From contig JADWOT020001685.1 in assembly GCA_036345935.2 (NCBI GenBank), positions 83,001 to 147,000 on the forward strand: DNA of 64,000 nucleotides, read 5' to 3'. Each line of letters starts with the position of its first letter. Position 1 is the stretch's first letter. The notes beneath the pieces were generated by a model. The model searched no databases and was not told the DNA's origin. It saw nothing but the letters and a program-made list of their open reading frames with translations. This document shows positions 23,747 through 33,500 of the stretch, in pieces. The DNA comes from Taenia hydatigena (taxonomy: Eukaryota; Platyhelminthes; Cestoda; Cyclophyllidea; Taeniidae). A program made the translations under genes and the position numbers.

Positions 23747-25508
23747 ATCTTTGAAGTGGGGAACTTGCGTAGAAAATCTGGTCTTGACATACGCGTAACA
23801 CGGCTAGACTGTTCATCGTCAGGTTTTCATTTACGTAGTGCTTCAATTTTCCTCTTAAACCTACACCTAAGCCGCATTCACCTCAGGGTTTAAGAGGCTG
23901 TCCTACGTGTGATAGATGGTGTTCTTTTGAAACGCTGGTAAATTGTGACCAATTCATTAGATAACAAAAATGGTTACAGTATTCCTTAGGGATTCTCCAA
24001 TCTTAACTCCCTGCGCTTTAAGCGTTTACTCAAAACAACTCTAAGGAGATTTGGGACTAACTAACTGGTTAAAGGGACAGGGCACACATGCTCAACCTGT
24101 GCTTAAATCAGAGTTCCTTGTAGCGCCAAGCAAGGATATCTTGGGCTTATGTTCTAAACAGCGCCAACTACAAGGATTAAACTACAATCCCTTTTCCGTT
24201 AATCCGACATATTGCTTCTTATACTTACTAAAGAAGCCTCTTCTTTCAAAAAACGACGCCTCTATTTGTTTGCAGGAATATGAATAGGCAAAGTTGCTTC
24301 AGACTAAGCTCACCAATTTTCCATTATAATAATATCATTTCGCTACTCATTAAATATGAGTGGAGCCTTCAAAAAATAAGTAGAGTGACGGGGCCTGAAA
24401 TGGCAAAGCATATATGTGTGCATATGGGCGCGGAGCACAACATAGAAAACACAAAGTATTCGGTGTTCAAACTCAAACTAAGACAACTCGAACAGCGATG
24501 TGAAGCGCCTTGAGGTGGGTGAGCGCAAACGGCGGTAAGTTCAGCAAACATAAATCGGGCGCGAATCTCTGCGCTTATTGTCTGCATCATTAATTTTCCA
24601 ACTTAGTCCTCATAGCCTGCATTCATGCCTTCATTCCTTCCAATGGCCTTCAGTCCTTTCACATACTCGCCATATTCCACGCAGCTCTTTCAACGTATCG
24701 CTATATCACACTTTTTGGTTTTTATTCAACATAATGATTTGCCTTAGCCTCTAGGGAGACAGTCCTTAAACACCCATCGCCAATCCCATGGTCAGCGCCT
24801 TCCACTCTAAGGAAAGGATCTTCTTGGTAGAAAGAGTCCTTTCTATTCAAACACTTTGGATAAGATCCACTGCGGATCCTATTACAGCCATCAGCACTTA
24901 GCGCTGATCCAAAAATGCATAATGAAATAATTATTACCCATTGTTAGAAAAGCGCAATGTATCATTTTTGATATGCCAATGTCTGACTTAGATTATCTTG
25001 ACTAGGCTTGATGGCATACATGCCATTATCAATACGCGTGTTTTCGTGGAGAAAGACAGATTATGAAAAGTTTGGGTATCATTGCGTATATGGGCACAAA
25101 AGAACTCGCAGAAGCATTAAAATCTGACACGAATACCTCCGCCACCGGTAAGTTCGGTTAGGGATCCTACTCCATCTGCCGCGTTATGTCCACCCTGGCT
25201 ACAGTCACTTGTATCGTAAAGCGATTGACCATTATTGAATTACCCGCAGTACTCCCATTGAAATTATGAAGAGGTCACCCCTAGAATCCCTCCTGAAAAT
25301 TTTAGGCTGATACCATGATGTAGGTGAATTAAAAAAGAAGTGTATTAGGAGGAATGCGTATGGGCAAAATAAATGACTAATTGGGTGCATGAAAGATTAA
25401 TTTAATGCAAAAAGGATAGCAACCATGTGGCTTGGATTAGGAGTAAGTAATCACGGCATGGTCACGAGGTTCCAAGTTTTTTGACTACTCGTTTCAGGAC
25501 CAAATGAG
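23747..25508. other. Unique spacer between arm A and Hsp70
   Basis: This single-copy stretch has no counterpart elsewhere in the window. It holds short frames at 24,051-24,287 and 24,280-24,513 (plus) and 24,369-24,590 (minus), and an isolated GGCG|GTAAGTTC at about 24,533. None has a recognisable motif. On the minus strand it would contain the 3' untranslated region of the Hsp70 gene; an ATTAAA lies at 25,401-25,406, about 0.1 kb past its stop. Confidence 0.5.
25401..25406 (-). terminator. Possible poly(A) signal of the Hsp70 gene
   Basis: On the minus strand this reads ATTAAA, the common variant hexamer, about 103 bases after the Hsp70 stop codon. No canonical AATAAA was seen closer. The position is plausible; usage is unknown. 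Confidence 0.3.
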
Positions 25509-27389
25509 CTAGAGGCAATTCAAATTACCAATTGGCGACCTCGCCTTCGAAATCTCTGTTGACGAGCCGAGTTTCTTCACTGACGTAATGAAGCCGCACA
25601 CGCTCTCCACCTTTTTGCGCATATGCTCATAATCCTCCTTTGTGGCATCTTGGTCGAAGTCCATCCAACCAAGTGTGTTCTCACACATCGTGCGTACACT
25701 TTTGCGTTGCTCCTCCGATGTCAGTTGTCTTACCTCATCCTTCTCTATTTCCGACTGTATGGTGAATATGTAGTCTTCTAGCATATTCCTCATTGCCATC
25801 TTACTTCTCTGCTTCTCACTCGCCTGCTTTAACTTCTCAGCTTTATTAATCATCTGCTCGATCTGCTCTTCCCACAGGCAACTCGTGTCCTTAACACAGA
25901 CATTAATCTGCTTCCTTGATAACTTGTCCACTGCTGACACACTGAGAACGCCATTTTCGTCAATGGAAAAGGTAATTTCTATCCGTGGAAACTCACGCGG
26001 TGAAGGCGGGGTACCTAACAAGCGAAACTTGCCGAGCAATTTGGTGTCATTTGTTAAAGCACACCCACCTTCATGTACCCGTAGTAACAAGTCCTGTTGA
26101 TACATGGAGAAGGTAATGAGGGTCCCTGTCTTTTTCGTTGGAATTTTCATATTGCGCTCTATCAACGGCGTTATTTCACCACTACTTTTCACCAAATTCA
26201 ATGATAGTGGTGTCACTTCCATCATTACCGGCGGCTTTTTATCAATCTGGTTTGACGCTAACAACGCCGCACCGTAGGCTGCTGCTTCGTCCGGGTTGAT
26301 AGACTTGTTAAACTTACAGCCAACAAAGAATTCCTGTAGCATGTGCTGCACCTTCAAAATGCGTGTCGATCCACCCACCAATAGTATTTCGTGAATATCA
26401 GCCTTTCTCAACTTCGCATCTCTCAACACCTCGTTTATAATATCCAGCATCCTGTCAAAGAGGTCCGAGCACAATTGCTCGAAAAGGTGCCTTGAGATGG
26501 ACACAGAGAAATCGATGCCCTCAAACAAAGTGTCGACCTCGATGCTCGTGTGCTCAAGCAAACTCAACGTTCTTTTCGCATTCTCACACGCACTTCTCAG
26601 ACGGCTGATGGCTTTTGCATTGGCTGTCAAATCTATTCCTCCATGTTCTTGCTCAAATTTCTTTACGCAGTAATCCACCAGTCGAGAGTCAAAGTCACCA
26701 CCACCCAAGTGCGTGTCACCGCCAACAGCCTTCATCTCAAATTTTCCGTTGTCTATGGACATAATAGCCGCATCGAAGGTACCACCACCCAAATCGAAGA
26801 TGAGCACGTTGCGCTCTCTGTGGACACCCTTGCCTAAACCGTAGGCAAGAGCAGCTGCCATTGGCTCACTGATGATGCGCATCACATTCAAACCTGCTAT
26901 TCTGCCAGCATTAATTGTTGCCTGGCTTTGATTGCTATTGAAATTGGCTGGCACTGTGATAACTGCATTTGTCACCTTCTCACCCAAATAAGCCTCTGCT
27001 GTCTTCTTCATCTCCAGCAGCACCATGGATGAGATCTCCTCCGCAGTGAATTGCTTTGTCTTACCACAGCACCTTACTTCAACCTTCGGTTTCCCTTTTG
27101 AATTGATCACCTTGAATGGCCAGTGCCTCCTATCACCTTTCACGACCTCATCATTGAAGCGACATCCGATCAGACGTTTCACATCATACACAGTATTGGT
27201 GGGATTCACGGCAGCCTGCATCTTTGCAGCGTCTCCAATAAGGTGTTCGTTGTCCGTAAATGCGACGTAGCTCGGAGTTTTGCGGCAACCCTGAGCGTTA
27301 GAAATGATGTCGACATTGCCGTTTCGAAAAACGCCAACGCAGGAGAAGGTAGTTCCTAAATCAATACCAATAGCCGGACCTGCGAACAT
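25509..27389 (-). CDS. Non-canonical cytosolic-type Hsp70, single exon, no EEVD
   Basis: ATP-dependent chaperone of the Hsp70 family, 626 residues from the ATG at 27,389 (an upstream in-frame GTG is not a credible eukaryotic start). All three family signatures are present: IDLGTTFSCV (9-18), FDLGGGTFD (198-206) and LLVGGSTRI (336-344). Numbering matches mammalian Hsc70 through the nucleotide-binding domain: D10, K71, P147, E175, D199 and T204 are kept. D152 and R155 are both Ser, N174 is Ser, T177 is Met and E231 is Gly. The interdomain linker DLLLLDV becomes PPVMMEV (386-392). The substrate-binding domain keeps VTPLSL and RNMKIPTK. After the lid helices (about 500-605) the protein ends NLNCL, with no GGMP repeats and no EEVD, so TPR-cochaperone docking is not expected. 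No HDEL or mitochondrial peptide is present. There are no internal stops, so it is probably functional or recently so. Confidence 0.95.
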   Translation of the reverse strand: MFAGPAIGIDLGTTFSCVGVFRNGNVDIISNAQGCRKTPSYVAFTDNEHLIGDAAKMQAAVNPTNTVYDVKRLIGCRFNDEVVKGDRRHWPFKVINSKGKPKVEVRCCGKTKQFTAEEISSMVLLEMKKTAEAYLGEKVTNAVITVPANFNSNQSQATINAGRIAGLNVMRIISEPMAAALAYGLGKGVHRERNVLIFDLGGGTFDAAIMSIDNGKFEMKAVGGDTHLGGGDFDSRLVDYCVKKFEQEHGGIDLTANAKAISRLRSACENAKRTLSLLEHTSIEVDTLFEGIDFSVSISRHLFEQLCSDLFDRMLDIINEVLRDAKLRKADIHEILLVGGSTRILKVQHMLQEFFVGCKFNKSINPDEAAAYGAALLASNQIDKKPPVMMEVTPLSLNLVKSSGEITPLIERNMKIPTKKTGTLITFSMYQQDLLLRVHEGGCALTNDTKLLGKFRLLGTPPSPREFPRIEITFSIDENGVLSVSAVDKLSRKQINVCVKDTSCLWEEQIEQMINKAEKLKQASEKQRSKMAMRNMLEDYIFTIQSEIEKDEVRQLTSEEQRKSVRTMCENTLGWMDFDQDATKEDYEHMRKKVESVCGFITSVKKLGSSTEISKARSPIGNLNCL

Positions 27390-27393
27390 GCTC

Positions 27394-27405
27394 TCTGGGA
27401 TAGAC
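27394..27405 (-). promoter_or_regulatory. Acceptor-like site just 5' of the Hsp70 ATG
   Basis: On the minus strand the sequence is CTTTGTCTATCCCAG|AGAGCATG, a pyrimidine-rich run and AG five bases before the start codon. It could accept a 5' untranslated exon or a spliced leader, since flatworms trans-splice many mRNAs. It also explains why the open frame continues upstream without an ATG. Confidence 0.35.
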
Positions 27406-27849
27406 AAAGTCTGCGTGTATGGTCTGATAGTGTTGGCTCTCACAATCTAGCAACTCCTTTCATTATCTATTATTGATAACCCTGAGCAGCGTTACCATGT
27501 GCACCGAGTGTTAGAATGCTTATAGCCAACCAGAAACCGCCATTAAGTATTGTTTTGATCGGGTGGAAACTGCACACACAAAAGTGGTGACGCACAATTT
27601 TGGCTCTGATGTGAATACGCCTGTGAGTGAGCAACACAATGCTGATTTCGTGACGGTATAGATGAAGCCTTATCGAAGTGCACACTTATCGACTCATGCC
27701 TCGTAGCGCTCCAATGTCCATGAGGTTCCGCGTAATAAGTTGGAAATGTTAACTCCGAGTGCTATGGCCCTCAGCACGATCTCGACTCTTTAGGGTGAAG
27801 CAGTAGAGTAAGGAAGCAGAACGGACAAGGCTTGTGAAATGTCCAGCAT

Positions 27850-27887
27850 ATAATTTTATGACGTTAGACCTATTTTCAGGAAACTTT
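27850..27887 (-). promoter_or_regulatory. Weak heat-shock-element and TATA-like pair
   Basis: TTCAGGAAACTTT (27,875-27,887) matches two units of the heat-shock element perfectly and the third at two of three bases. About 20 bases nearer the gene, on the minus strand, lies ATAAAATTATAT. The pair is about 460-500 bases before the ATG, which requires a long or spliced 5' leader. Two-unit matches occur by chance, so this is only suggestive. Confidence 0.2.
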
Positions 27888-28897
27888 ACAAGTTCTTTAT
27901 GCTATCACCGGTTATCTGCTCGACTTCACTTTGACGTGATTCTCCTTCCCTCAAATTTGCTCCATCGTTTAATTAACAATGCTTATAAAATAAATGTCTT
28001 TATTTCGTAATGATGAATTTTTGTAACTCCAAATGGAAATTGTCCTTTTTCTTTAATAGTAAACATTAAAGACATGATCTTAGGCGGAATTTTCCTAAAT
28101 AATGATCTTATTTTGTGAGCAAAATAATTGCCACTTTTACAGTGTATGATCAAGTTCTAATGACTCTATCATACTCTTCCATAAATCTTGGTAGCATTTA
28201 GACTTCCATAGCGTGTGCGAACGGGTTACCATCGCCGTGCCAAATAGGCCGCGACCAACACACTTTCATGGCCGACATGCCCTCATGTGATCCCCTTTAA
28301 GTCTTTTGCTGTGCGCTGCATATTTGCAAAAATAATCCCATAACATGGTCAGGACACCTCTCCATCAAACTTTGCCTTAAGAACTGGCTATGAGATGAGA
28401 TCTGTGTGCAAGCTCAACTGCATCTATGTGGTTTAATTCTATGCATTCACAGCCCATATGATTGTCACAGCCTGGATCACAATAATCGAATGAGCAAAGA
28501 CGAAGAGAAAATGTGACTCGGAGGCTTGAGCAAATCTAATAAATTCTCACACAGCATTTCGTACTTTATTTCAAAGGAGTCGATGCCTCACCCTGATCAA
28601 ATGAAGCCACTTATAAGTCTAATGAGACGTTGGCGAGATTATAATGCGACTTGCGCATCGATTGGCTAAACAAAGACACTACATCAGATTTCTTTTTTCA
28701 GCAGTTATTGCATTTCTATGGGTCATTTAAAACTATCCTTTGCAACTCTTTTTTGTCATACAATTTAAATGCGCGTTGAAGCAACGATGCGGGCTCTGTG
28801 AATTGCAGACAGTGTCTTTCTAAATCTGTAACGCTGAAACTACTTTTTAGCGTCTGGTGCAGGCAGCACTGATTTGTTTTGTCAGAAATACTAAATA

Positions 28898-30550
28898 ATC
28901 TACCTTGATGACACCCTTGTCTTTGGTAGAGACTTTCGCGAGCAAAACTCCAACCTTAAACTAGTGCTGGATCGTCTGCAAGATGCAGGCTTGACCTTGA
29001 TTGCAAAGATTTGCCATTTTCTCTGTTGTTCGGTCACCTTCTTGGGGCATACAGTCGCCGAAGGTCGTATAAGTGAGAACTTGGCAAACATTAACCAATC
29101 AGACAGAGCTTCGCAGTTTTTTCGGTTCGACAAACTACTATAGGCATTTCGTCAAAGGCCTCGCCAAGAAGCTAACCGAGAAGCAGGCGAAAAGGAATTT
29201 CAATCAGGAGAGCAAACATGACGAAGCCTCCACAGAACTAAAGCAAAAGCTCCTCTCCGTTCCAATCCTGGGACTTGCCAAACTTCGAGAACAACGCACC
29301 ATCCTTCGTACTAGACACGGACGCCAGTAACGTGGTCGTGGGCGGTATACTCTCTCAGAAACAAAGAAGGCAGAGAACACGTCATCGCCTACGCTAGTGC
29401 TAAACTCAACAAAACGTGGGACAGAAGAGTACAGCAGAACGTGAACTGTTCGTCATCCACACAATGGTGCAACACTTCAAGCACTACCTGATAGCGAGAC
29501 AGTTCACAGTGAGAGCAGACCATTAGGAGCTGACCTGGTTAACGACAATGAAGGAGATCAGCTGTTCGGTTGCACTCTGGTACGATGAACTGCAGCAATA
29601 TGACTTTACTGTGCAGTACAGAAAAGGGAGTTCGCATAGCAACGCGGATGCATCATTCTGCAGACATCTCTCAGCGGAAAGGTATAGCGGTGTAGTGGGA
29701 GCCCCATTTTTAAACGAGCCGACTAAACACCAGTGGAGAAACACACAGAGTACAGGCCCGACACGTCCCTGGTATACGACAGGTTTCTGGCATCCTCGTC
29801 CAAGCCCACTACGGAAGAGATGGAATCGTCCATTAAGGCAGCCAAGCAGATATGGCAACAATGGTCCAAACTCTCCTTGAAAGATGAGGTCTTATGGTAC
29901 CAAGAAGACGTCACGTCTTCCAAGCGTCTGGTCGTTCCAGGCTCCCTGATACAAACAGCCCTTCAAGAGTTGCACGAACAATTGGGCCACGTAGGCGAGA
30001 ATAAGATGGTGGAGGCCTCGATGGAGCGATACTGGTAGCCCTCTCTCTCCCTAGACGTGCATGACTTCTGCCAAACCTGTCAAACCTCATGTCATAGCAA
30101 CTGCACCCCTGCAGCCTATGTCCACAGGGTTTCCGGGCGAACGAGTAGGTGTAGACATTGTGGTTCCTTTGCCACTTACCAAGAGGGGAAAACGGTATAT
30201 TCTGGTTACAGTTGACTGCTTCACAAAAGTAGCCGAAGCAGAACTCATGAAGTTGCAAGACGCCGATACAGTCGCGTCAACCTTTTTCAGTCGTTGGATC
30301 TGTCAACACGGAGTGCCTGAATCAGTCAATAGCGATCAAGGTCCTAATTTCGAAAGCCGACTCTTCGCTGAACTCTGCAAATGCCTTGGAATCACAAAGG
30401 CGCCTGGGCATCCTCAGGACAACGAACAAATAGAAAGAACTAAACGGACTCTGATAGGAGTACTAAAAGCTTCTGCCGTGGAGCCGCGACCAAAAGATTG
30501 GGATTTAAGTCTAGGACGCGCCCTTTCGCCTATAGGGCGATTTCTTTTTT
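28898..30550 (+). mobile_element. Dead Ty3/gypsy (Metaviridae-type) pol fragment
   Basis: Remnant of an LTR retrotransposon polyprotein, truncated at both ends. It opens inside reverse transcriptase at the YLDD catalytic box (28,901-28,912), followed by FLGH and LRSFFGSTNYYRHFVKG-type thumb sequence. RNase H follows with LDTDAS (29,311-29,325) and ends near NADA (29,640). Then come the integrase zinc-finger histidines (HEQLGH, about 29,970) and cysteines (CQTC, about 30,066), and the integrase core. The core keeps D (30,154), D (30,334) and E (30,433), but the last spacing is 32 residues instead of the usual 35. Several frameshifts and stops (for example TAG at 29,524 and at about 30,037) interrupt it. 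Gag, protease, the first part of reverse transcriptase and both LTRs are missing, so it cannot move on its own. Confidence 0.9.
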
Positions 30551-30772
30551 CAAACAAAATGCGATAACACCCTCTCTTATCCATTCTTCTCAAACATCGC
30601 CTCCTCTATAAATCCCACCTCCACTACAGGTGCAGCTTACACTAACACTCGTTTAAATGCTATAACACAAACAAGGCACTCCTTCACACGAATTTGTACC
30701 CTAGGAAATGATATTGCAAGTAGAAGAAATCGCATGTTTCTTATGCATTTAAAAGTAGCAATTCACAAATGA
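30551..30772 (+). pseudogene. Orphan exon fragment of the glycoprotein-like family
   Basis: From 30,566 an open frame of 68 residues with no ATG reads NTLSYPFFSNIASS, then STTGAAY, then SFTRICTLGND, ending in TGA at 30,770. It aligns with the arm C exon that starts at 50,051 (DNDVSHLSYLNVTS, then SSTAGIAY) and with the arm A equivalent. Similarity to that exon begins within a few bases of the point where retroelement similarity stops. It is oriented like arm C, that is, opposite to copy B, which starts shortly after. Confidence 0.45.
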
Positions 30773-30889
30773 GGAACGTGCAGCAGATCGAAACACATGA
30801 AGGGCCAACATGATGCTTCCACCAACAGCAGGTCAACAAACATGCAGAACATAATGTGTGCTAAACACTAGTGTAGCATCCTGAGGATC

Positions 30890-31060
30890 CCTTAAAGTCA
30901 AAATAAGGCAGAATACTAGGATAGATTTTATAAATTTAACAGACAGAAGGAAATTAGCTGCTGGCATGGCCCAATGGCTAGCCTACGCGGCTAGAGCAAT
31001 ATAGCCACCTCTGTGACCCCAACCGAAACCGGTGGTTCAAACAAACAAAGCATTAAAAGT
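30890..31060 (+). repeat. tRNA-like dispersed repeat, copy 2
   Basis: Same core as the copy at 4,664 (GCTGCTGGCATGGCCCAATGG, here as GCTGCTGGCATGG and CCCAATGG), preceded by the family's left flank AAGGCAGAATACTAGG. It marks the left end of copy B. Confidence 0.6.
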
Positions 31061-31444
31061 AGACTATTCAGCATTCTCTTTGGTAATACTTTTATTCAAA
31101 TAAGCAAGGCATGTGCTTTGAATCAAATAGTGCTCCTATTTGTTTCTTTGCTGTGTCTGTTTTGTTTGAATGCGTGCTACACTTTAGGTTATTATGGCAC
31201 GGTCTATGAGTGTTGGCGATTCCTTCATGAACTGTTGCTAGAAAACATCTTGCTATCCATAGAGCTAGTTGTGAGAGAGAGACAGAAGATTCAAAAAAGG
31301 CTACATCATTGTTTATGGTTAGTCTCCTTCTCTGACTTCACTACGTCTTCTGAGCGAATCCGCGTTAACTCTTCAGGCTTTCAGTTAATATTGTTATTGT
31401 CGTGGAAGCATGTAGAAGGTTTGTGCGCGATGACATTGTCATAA
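31013..31444 (+). other. Unrecognised open frame in copy B
   Basis: A 143-residue frame without a usable ATG includes a hydrophobic stretch rich in Leu, Phe and Cys (VLLFVSLLCLFCLNACY). The matching stretch of A (4,740-5,170) is broken into short frames. It starts inside the tRNA-like repeat, which argues for a chance frame. Confidence 0.15.
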
Positions 31445-32764
31445 TTCGTTAGGTTGGGTCAGATTCGACTCATCAGCCACGAGGGGTGAACAAGACGTTG
31501 AGGTAAGAGCCGTGGTGTGCAGTTTGAGTGACTAGTGTAGGCGGTCACACAGCTTGCGGGTCCCTGTAGGTGGGTGGGTAAGTGGGTCAGTATGCAGCGA
31601 TTTTGGCGCCTGACAGAAGGATTTTCTTTCTTAGTTGTCTAAAAAAGTGAAATTGGTTTAGCAATGGTAAGGAGAAGGGGCTTTGTATTACTTTTAGGAT
31701 CTTGCTCACGAATCGTCAATGATGGCGTTTTCTACGACGCCTTCCTACGAAGCAACATTATAATCTTGTTGATTATGCGAAATATTGCTTATAGATAGAT
31801 GCCTCTTGTTTCCTCCTCCTTCCCCCTCGTTCGCTTTTTGCGGTCTCGGTCTATCTGCAACCTACCCTGCTGCCTTAGCCAATATCCGATTAAATATCCA
31901 CCTCGACGCGCAACTCTTACTGAGCGCCAAATCAGTAGCAATAATATTCCACTTTCGTAACATTGCAGCACATGCGACTGGAAGCAGGTAGACATCGCAT
32001 GGGATAAAGGATTTACGACAACAATCGCCCTCCTTCTCTTCATTATGAACCCTTTTTAGTGACACACTATCGAAGCATGCAACTACTAGTTACCACTCTT
32101 AGGACTGTGATATTTGGAACACACGCTGTTCGTAAATTGAAGTCTTACATTCTTGTAGTGGGGTTGTGCTGATGGTAGTTTGAGCAGGTATTTCTACACT
32201 TACGTCCCATTCGCCTTAAAAGTAAGAAAGGGAAAGATACCTCACAATAGGAACCAGTGCTTCTTCAATGAGGTGGGAATGGGAAGGTGGATCACGTGCT
32301 AACGAAGTGTGTTCAGAAGGTAATACTACCGCGTTTATTGTGATAGAGAGGGAAGGAAATACCACAAGTCGCACACTACGTTCATTTCATGCATCTATTG
32401 TCCTTGTTAGATATTGTCTGCGCAGTTGAGGATGAGGACTGGAACCCTCTTCATTAAGGATCCATCATAACGTCATTTGCCCTTTGCAATAATATAGTAC
32501 CCAGCCCAGTGCTCATCACTGCGCTACTCGGCCTCTCAATTAAACACCAACTCATTCTAATGGCTTTATTATTGGGTCATTATATGTTGGAATGCTTCTT
32601 AGATAAGTGGTTTTGATACCATCCTTGTTTAGTATCACACCTCTACCAATGCTTATATGCTTCCCAGTCTTTAACAATTTCCATGTAATCCTAAAATTTG
32701 CGCTTTGTTTTGTACATTTTGACTTATTCGCCCCATATTTTCCCTCCGTATATAATAAAGTGTT

Positions 32765-32975
32765 TAGGAGCAACCTACCTGCAGCGTCTCGTGGCTCGTT
32801 TGAAGGCAAGAGAAGGCAGAATGCTAGAGTAGAATATGCAAATATTCAACGGACAGAGGGAAATAAGCTGCTGGCATGGCTCAGAGGCCAGCCTACGCTG
32901 CTAGGGCAATACGACCACCTCTGCATCCCTGACCGAAACCGGTAGCTCCAACAAACAAAGTACTACAACCCCTGC
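32765..32975 (+). repeat. tRNA-like dispersed repeat, copy 3 (best boxes)
   Basis: Contains TGGCTCAGAGG at 32,877-32,887, a perfect fit to the RNA polymerase III A box (TRGYNNARNGG). GACCGAAACC lies 43 bases later (32,931-32,940), a weaker B-box match. The 5' part resembles the D-arm region of class II (Leu/Ser) tRNAs. The family's left flank (AGAAGGCAGAATGCTAGAG) precedes it. It interrupts sequence that is continuous in arm A (about 7,145), so it inserted into B after the copies separated, or was lost from A. Confidence 0.6.
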
Positions 32976-33289
32976 TTGCCACGGGTTATATTTATATTTC
33001 TGCTTTTTCCTTTCCCGATTTTCTTCTTAAAGTTCAGTGGACGTCTGGAGGCGTCGCAGGTACTGTGCCAGTCACTTGCCAGTGTATCAGGACTCGAATG
33101 ACAAGGCTATTCGAGCTCCTGTTAAAATTCAAAAAAAACATCAAATTGACTTAAACTAACATCAAATCATCTAAATCGGCTTGGTCGCAAAAAAAGAAAC
33201 TCAATAATCGTTAAGATATACTTGGCAAAAATTCAAAGCAAACACTGAGTTGTTAGCCACATTGCACATATTACTAGTTTATGACTCTT

Positions 33290-33500
33290 GCAATGCTATG
33301 TTAGGACTTTTTCGTCCTGAGGCTTCCTTGAAGGAAAAAGAAGGCAAAATACTAGGGCAGATTATAAGTATTCAACAGGCAAAGGAAAATAAGCTGCTGA
33401 CATAGTCCGGAGACCGACCTAAGCAGCTAGGGTAATATGGCTACCTCTGTGACCCTGACCAAAAACCATCAGCCCAAAGGAACGAAGTATTACAATGGCG
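33290..33500 (+). repeat. tRNA-like dispersed repeat, copy 4 (decayed)
   Basis: Has the same left flank (AAGAAGGCAAAATACTAGGG) and core, but the A-box region reads TAGTCCGGAGA and the core has several substitutions. It lies 0.4 kb from copy 3 in the same orientation, again in a place where arm A has none. Confidence 0.55.

Larger units (their letters stand above)
27390..28897. other. Unique 5' flank of Hsp70, up to the retroelement
   Basis: Single-copy, AT-rich sequence with no convincing frame. On the minus strand it is the upstream region of Hsp70. Apart from the weak promoter-like elements at about 27,850-27,887, I see nothing assignable before reverse-transcriptase similarity starts at about 28,898. 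Confidence 0.45.

Noticed and set aside
25885..27359. Several plus-strand frames inside the Hsp70 gene (25,885, 26,550, 27,025, 27,123)
   Set aside because: They are antisense shadows of the conserved Hsp70 coding sequence.
27390..27443. An 18-codon N-terminal extension of Hsp70 starting at GTG
   Set aside because: No ATG, no similarity to Hsp70 N-termini, and an acceptor-like AG sits just before the ATG; numbering from the ATG matches the family exactly.
28898..30550. LTRs or a target-site duplication flanking the Ty3/gypsy fragment
   Set aside because: No paired terminal repeats were found on either side; the fragment is internal and truncated.
31462..31500. Hammerhead-ribozyme-like CTGATGAG on the minus strand
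   Set aside because: The following stem and the GAAA of the catalytic core are absent; the same holds for CTGATGAG at about 266.
32860..32965. Calling the tRNA-like repeat a functional tRNA
   Set aside because: No complete cloverleaf can be drawn and the B box has mismatches; it is a repeat family.
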